The notes beneath the pieces were generated by a model. The model had not been told where the DNA came from, made no database searches, and saw only the letters and a list, made by a program, of their open reading frames with translations. Of a stretch of 64,000 bases of DNA, positions 61,101-64,000 are shown piece by piece. The stretch comes from Pempheris klunzingeri. Lineage: Eukaryota > Chordata > Actinopteri > Acropomatiformes > Pempheridae. Where the stretch lies: positions 9,688,415 through 9,752,414 of the forward strand of contig NC_092032.1 in NCBI RefSeq assembly GCF_042242105.1. The letters are read 5' to 3'. The translations under genes were made by a program, and so were the position numbers. Position 1 is the stretch's first letter. Each line of letters opens with the position of its first letter.

Positions 61101-62343
61101 ATGGTTAGTGCAACACTTTTCCTGCCACGCTGTGTGATATGTCACACTTTTCATGCACTGACAACTAATGACCTATCTTTAGAGATCCACCACCAGCATG
61201 TGCAGCAAACAGGAAACCGTCCCTCCTCGGCCTCATGCCGCCTACCTGATCGTTGACTTGTCTGCGTTTTGTTTGACCGCCTCCAGTATGAAGGTGGTGG
61301 CCGCAGTGTGAGTCTGTTTGAGCAGGATCTTGTCGATCTGCTTCAGCTCGGGCTGATCTGTAACCAGAGGAACACGGTGTGAGGATGCCGCCAAGTCTCT
61401 GCGGACACAACAGACGCGTTTGCCTGGTAGAAATGATGTTAGCCTGTGTCTGAGATCCATACTCGTGCTCTGCAGATTGACGTGCAGAATGGGAATCAAT
61501 GATGATTTGCATGTGAATGGACCCTTCAGCTGCATCAGCCAGGGGTCCTTTGTTTGTTTGGATAGTGAACATTTCACTTTCTAAGTAATTCTGCCATTAA
61601 ACAGAGGACAGGAGAAGTTTTACAGCACATGGTCTGTGAACACAAGCTGCCACCACAGAGCAGAAGCTGTAACTGTTGCACTAGGAGGTCAAATCCGCTG
61701 TGATTTAGCATCTTTTTGCAAAATTTAAATTACTGCTTAAATCCGAAAACATACATAGCAACAGGAGCAGTGCTGCGTTCAAAGACCTGCTCAGAGCGAT
61801 TAAAGCGAACAATCAGATGTGTATCCATCATCAGTTGTGACTAAAGGTGATTGGAATAGTCTAACAGAGTCTTTCTAATATGCTGAGGAGACTTGATGCC
61901 GGTTTAAATGACAAAAGGCATCCCGAGTGGCCGTGTGATTGTGTGACTGCTGCTGAATGTAAAGCAGGCAGCAGAGGATCGAGGCTAAGATCGCTTTAGC
62001 CCAGCTGACGGGCGGCTGTCTGCCCAAACACTCCGCTTCGTTAAAGATCGTAACATAAACACGGGGGAACCGGTTAAGAGAAACGCAGCGTGCAGCAGTG
62101 GGGGGAAAAACATGAAAACATCGAGGCAGCTCCTCCACACGGAGAGAAACCGGAAGCAGCGGCGGAGACAAAAGCGGCGGCGGCGCGGAGAGGCAGCGGC
62201 TCACCGAGGATTCCCGGATCGCCGTGAGAGGAGAGCAGGCTCCGGGCAGACACCTCCACCAGCGCCTGGAAGCTGCTCCGGTCGAAGGCGGACGGGTCGG
62301 CGAGAGACTGCAGCCCCCTCTGCACGGACTCAGACAACTCCAT
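58123..62343 (-). CDS. commd3: commd3, COMM domain-containing protein 3
   Basis: Exons, in transcript order: 62343-62205, 61357-61246, 60175-60112, 60023-59989, 59230-59170, 59097-59041, 58947-58894 and 58182-58123. They join in frame to 193 codons; human COMMD3 has 195. It starts MELSESVQRGLQSLADPSAF, matching the family N-terminus, and includes AATTFILEAVKQNADKSTI. The COMM domain runs from about residue 117 to the end, with ITDVSWRLQHHIK and DLVGKLKDAAKSVEKA. COMMD proteins form the ring of the Commander complex with CCDC22/CCDC93, acting in endosomal recycling and NF-kB control; this is family knowledge. The exon at 59230 uses the acceptor that splits a Ser codon, chosen by phase. An upstream in-frame extension of the first exon exists but lacks support. 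Its 3' end lies about 1.6 kb upstream of the bmi1 first exon on the same strand. Confidence 0.95.
60176..62204 (-). other. commd3 introns 1 and 2
   Basis: Intron 1 (62204-61358) and intron 2 (61245-60176) flank exon 2. A TCTTATCTTATCTTATTT run lies near 60319. Nothing else recognised. Confidence 0.5.
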
Positions 62344-62460
62344 TTTGCAAAGGGGTGACCCACGACACCAGACCACGTGACGGATCAGCTGATGCAGCGT
62401 GTGGAGCAGCAGAGGGGCTGAGCTGAGGCGATTACAGCCAGAGCTGGAGCTGGGAAATGT
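62344..62460 (-). promoter_or_regulatory. commd3 promoter with E-boxes
   Basis: Directly upstream of the ATG, with CACGTG at 62374-62379 and TCAGCTGA at 62385-62392. The transcription start probably lies in this short CpG-containing stretch; inferred. Confidence 0.5.
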
Positions 62461-64000
62461 GGAGAAATTGGGGGGGTCCACTAGTAGATGTTTGGGGAGC
62501 ACGATTTTTATTTTTTTGCGGGGGGGATAGCTTATATGTGGTGTTTTTTTTTTTCTTTGTGCGTTGATTCCCCTGTAAGTCCAGTTTGCACCAAAGAGGC
62601 TGAAGACAAAGTGCTGCACTAGAGTTTGATTAAAAGCCATGGTCATGTTAACAGTTAGGGGTTTGGCAGCTGCTGCATTCACAAATAAATAAATAAATAA
62701 GAGAGCTATGGAAATAATGTCAACCACCCTCTCTGTAGTTACATCTGCGTATTTAAATAAACTGGAAAATGTTCTGCCATCCTCGTTTGTTTTAGAGTCT
62801 GTAACATGAACAGACTGAAGGATTTCACCCACTCAAGCCTTCACACACAGACCTCTGTGTTGCCAGTGTTAACCTATAAAAAGTGATCGCAATATCGTGG
62901 GCTGTTGCATCGTCACACCTGTCACTGACACCGAAGAGCTGCCTTCCCATCGGTTGTTCCTGATGTTAAATCGCACCACACAGGAGATGGAGGGGAACAT
63001 TGGATTATTAGCTGAGACATTTAGATTTCTTGCACTCCCATTGTGACTAGCACATGCACCGTGTGTGCAGTGAAGGCAGCACCAGCCTTTTCGGTTGAGT
63101 TGACTCAAAAGCACTGTCTGTGCAGCTTTGCTGATATTGTTCACACCACAGTGCCCATTGAAGCGTTGACCTGCCATCATGCTGACATTATATTTAGTCT
63201 TGTCGTGAAGTACCCTGAAGAGTTGAAACCAACAGAAGCCTTGAAGTGCCTCATTCATCCCCCCTGTTAAAGATCAACATAAACTGATGAGATTACGGAT
63301 TGTAAAACAGTTTAAAGAGTGCACAACAAGGAGCTTTTTTTTTATTATTATTTTTTACAGCCACTACATTTGACTTCTGTAAAGTGAAGGCAGCACAAGC
63401 CCATTTAATCTCCAACTCCTTCAGGTTTTGCTGCACTTATCACGACCCCTCCACGGTGCTTGTTACACTTTAACACACTCATCATGTGGACTGTTTTATT
63501 CATCTGCATATGATGATGTTTGGGGCAGTCATGAGGTGGAGTTCTGGTGAGCAGAGTAGGTCACTGTTAAATTTCCATTATGTCAGCTAAAACATGTGTA
63601 ATCAGCGTGCAGTGCAGTCCAGCCTCACGACAACCAGCTCTGCAGAGAAAGGAATTTCCCTTTTTATTACGAGAGCATGAGTGCGTTATTAACTGTGGGA
63701 TTATGCTGCATGCAGATGTGCTTTAATGGTGCTCTTCGCTGCGCTGCTGAATTTCCCCAAACTGTCAGAAAAATGATTTAGGTCATGTTGTTATCATGTG
63801 GCACACTTGGGCACGTTGTTCCTCCGCTGGATGAGGAGCTGCATTTTGCAGTGAAGCCGTCCCAAACAAAGTCCCCAAATGTTTCAGCAAACTGTCCAAC
63901 ACTTGCTCCTTTTATTGAAGGGTTACTTGCATGTTCACATCGCATCTCTTCACAACATTAAAAGCCTCTGCGCTCCAGGCTTTCAGGACCACCACTAGAA
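62461..64000. other. Right-hand flank upstream of commd3
   Basis: No exon of a known gene is recognised. There is an AAATAAAT run near 62683-62700 and a T-run near 63338. In human the next gene past COMMD3 is DNAJC1; no part of it is visible here. Confidence 0.5.

Noticed and set aside
62074..62832. 252-residue minus-strand open frame extending upstream of the commd3 start
   Set aside because: Only the part from the ATG at 62343 to the donor at 62205 matches COMMD3. The upstream extension has no family similarity and crosses the promoter, and the tail past 62205 is intron.

Overview
This is a window of vertebrate nuclear DNA, almost certainly from a ray-finned (teleost) fish. Every gene is split by GT-AG introns, the spacers are full of CA/GT microsatellites, and the encoded proteins are closest to vertebrate families with fish-like residues. 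I cannot name the species. Five protein-coding genes account for all convincing coding sequence: armc3 (minus, 3' end off the left edge), pip4k2a (plus), spag6 (minus), bmi1 (minus) and commd3 (minus). From memory, human 10p12.2 has COMMD3-BMI1-SPAG6-PIP4K2A-ARMC3 in the same order and relative orientation, so this is an old conserved block shown here inverted. Layout: 1-8000 holds 17 armc3 coding exons (about 779 codons). 8000-9830 is the spacer between two divergent promoters (armc3 and pip4k2a), rich in GCTA/TAGC-type motifs. 9828-33456 is pip4k2a (10 exons joining to 404 codons) with an 11.8 kb first intron and a 7.3 kb sixth intron. 33457-39900 holds the pip4k2a 3'UTR and a convergent spacer. 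40038-45117 is spag6 (11 exons, 507 codons). 47100-56500 is bmi1 (9 coding exons, 334 codons, plus a noncoding first exon). 58123-62343 is commd3 (8 exons, 193 codons). 62344-64000 shows no gene. Exon boundaries were chosen by reading splice sites and checking that the reading phase is kept through each gene. Functions: armc3 and spag6 are armadillo-repeat proteins of cilia and sperm tails, and each has a good match to the RFX X-box just upstream of its start. pip4k2a makes PI(4,5)P2 from PI5P. bmi1 is the PRC1 RING/RAWUL Polycomb subunit. commd3 belongs to the COMMD/Commander family. They are linked by old synteny and do not form a pathway. No new multi-gene system is visible. The points most worth a second look are: an unexpected phase-0 candidate cassette exon in pip4k2a intron 6 with tandem in-frame acceptors and donors; the paired X-boxes; a PIF/Harbinger-type MITE with a clean TAA duplication; a Tc1-like transposon relic in armc3; a tandem repeat of about 179 bp upstream of bmi1; and a CpG- and GGA-rich patch downstream of spag6.
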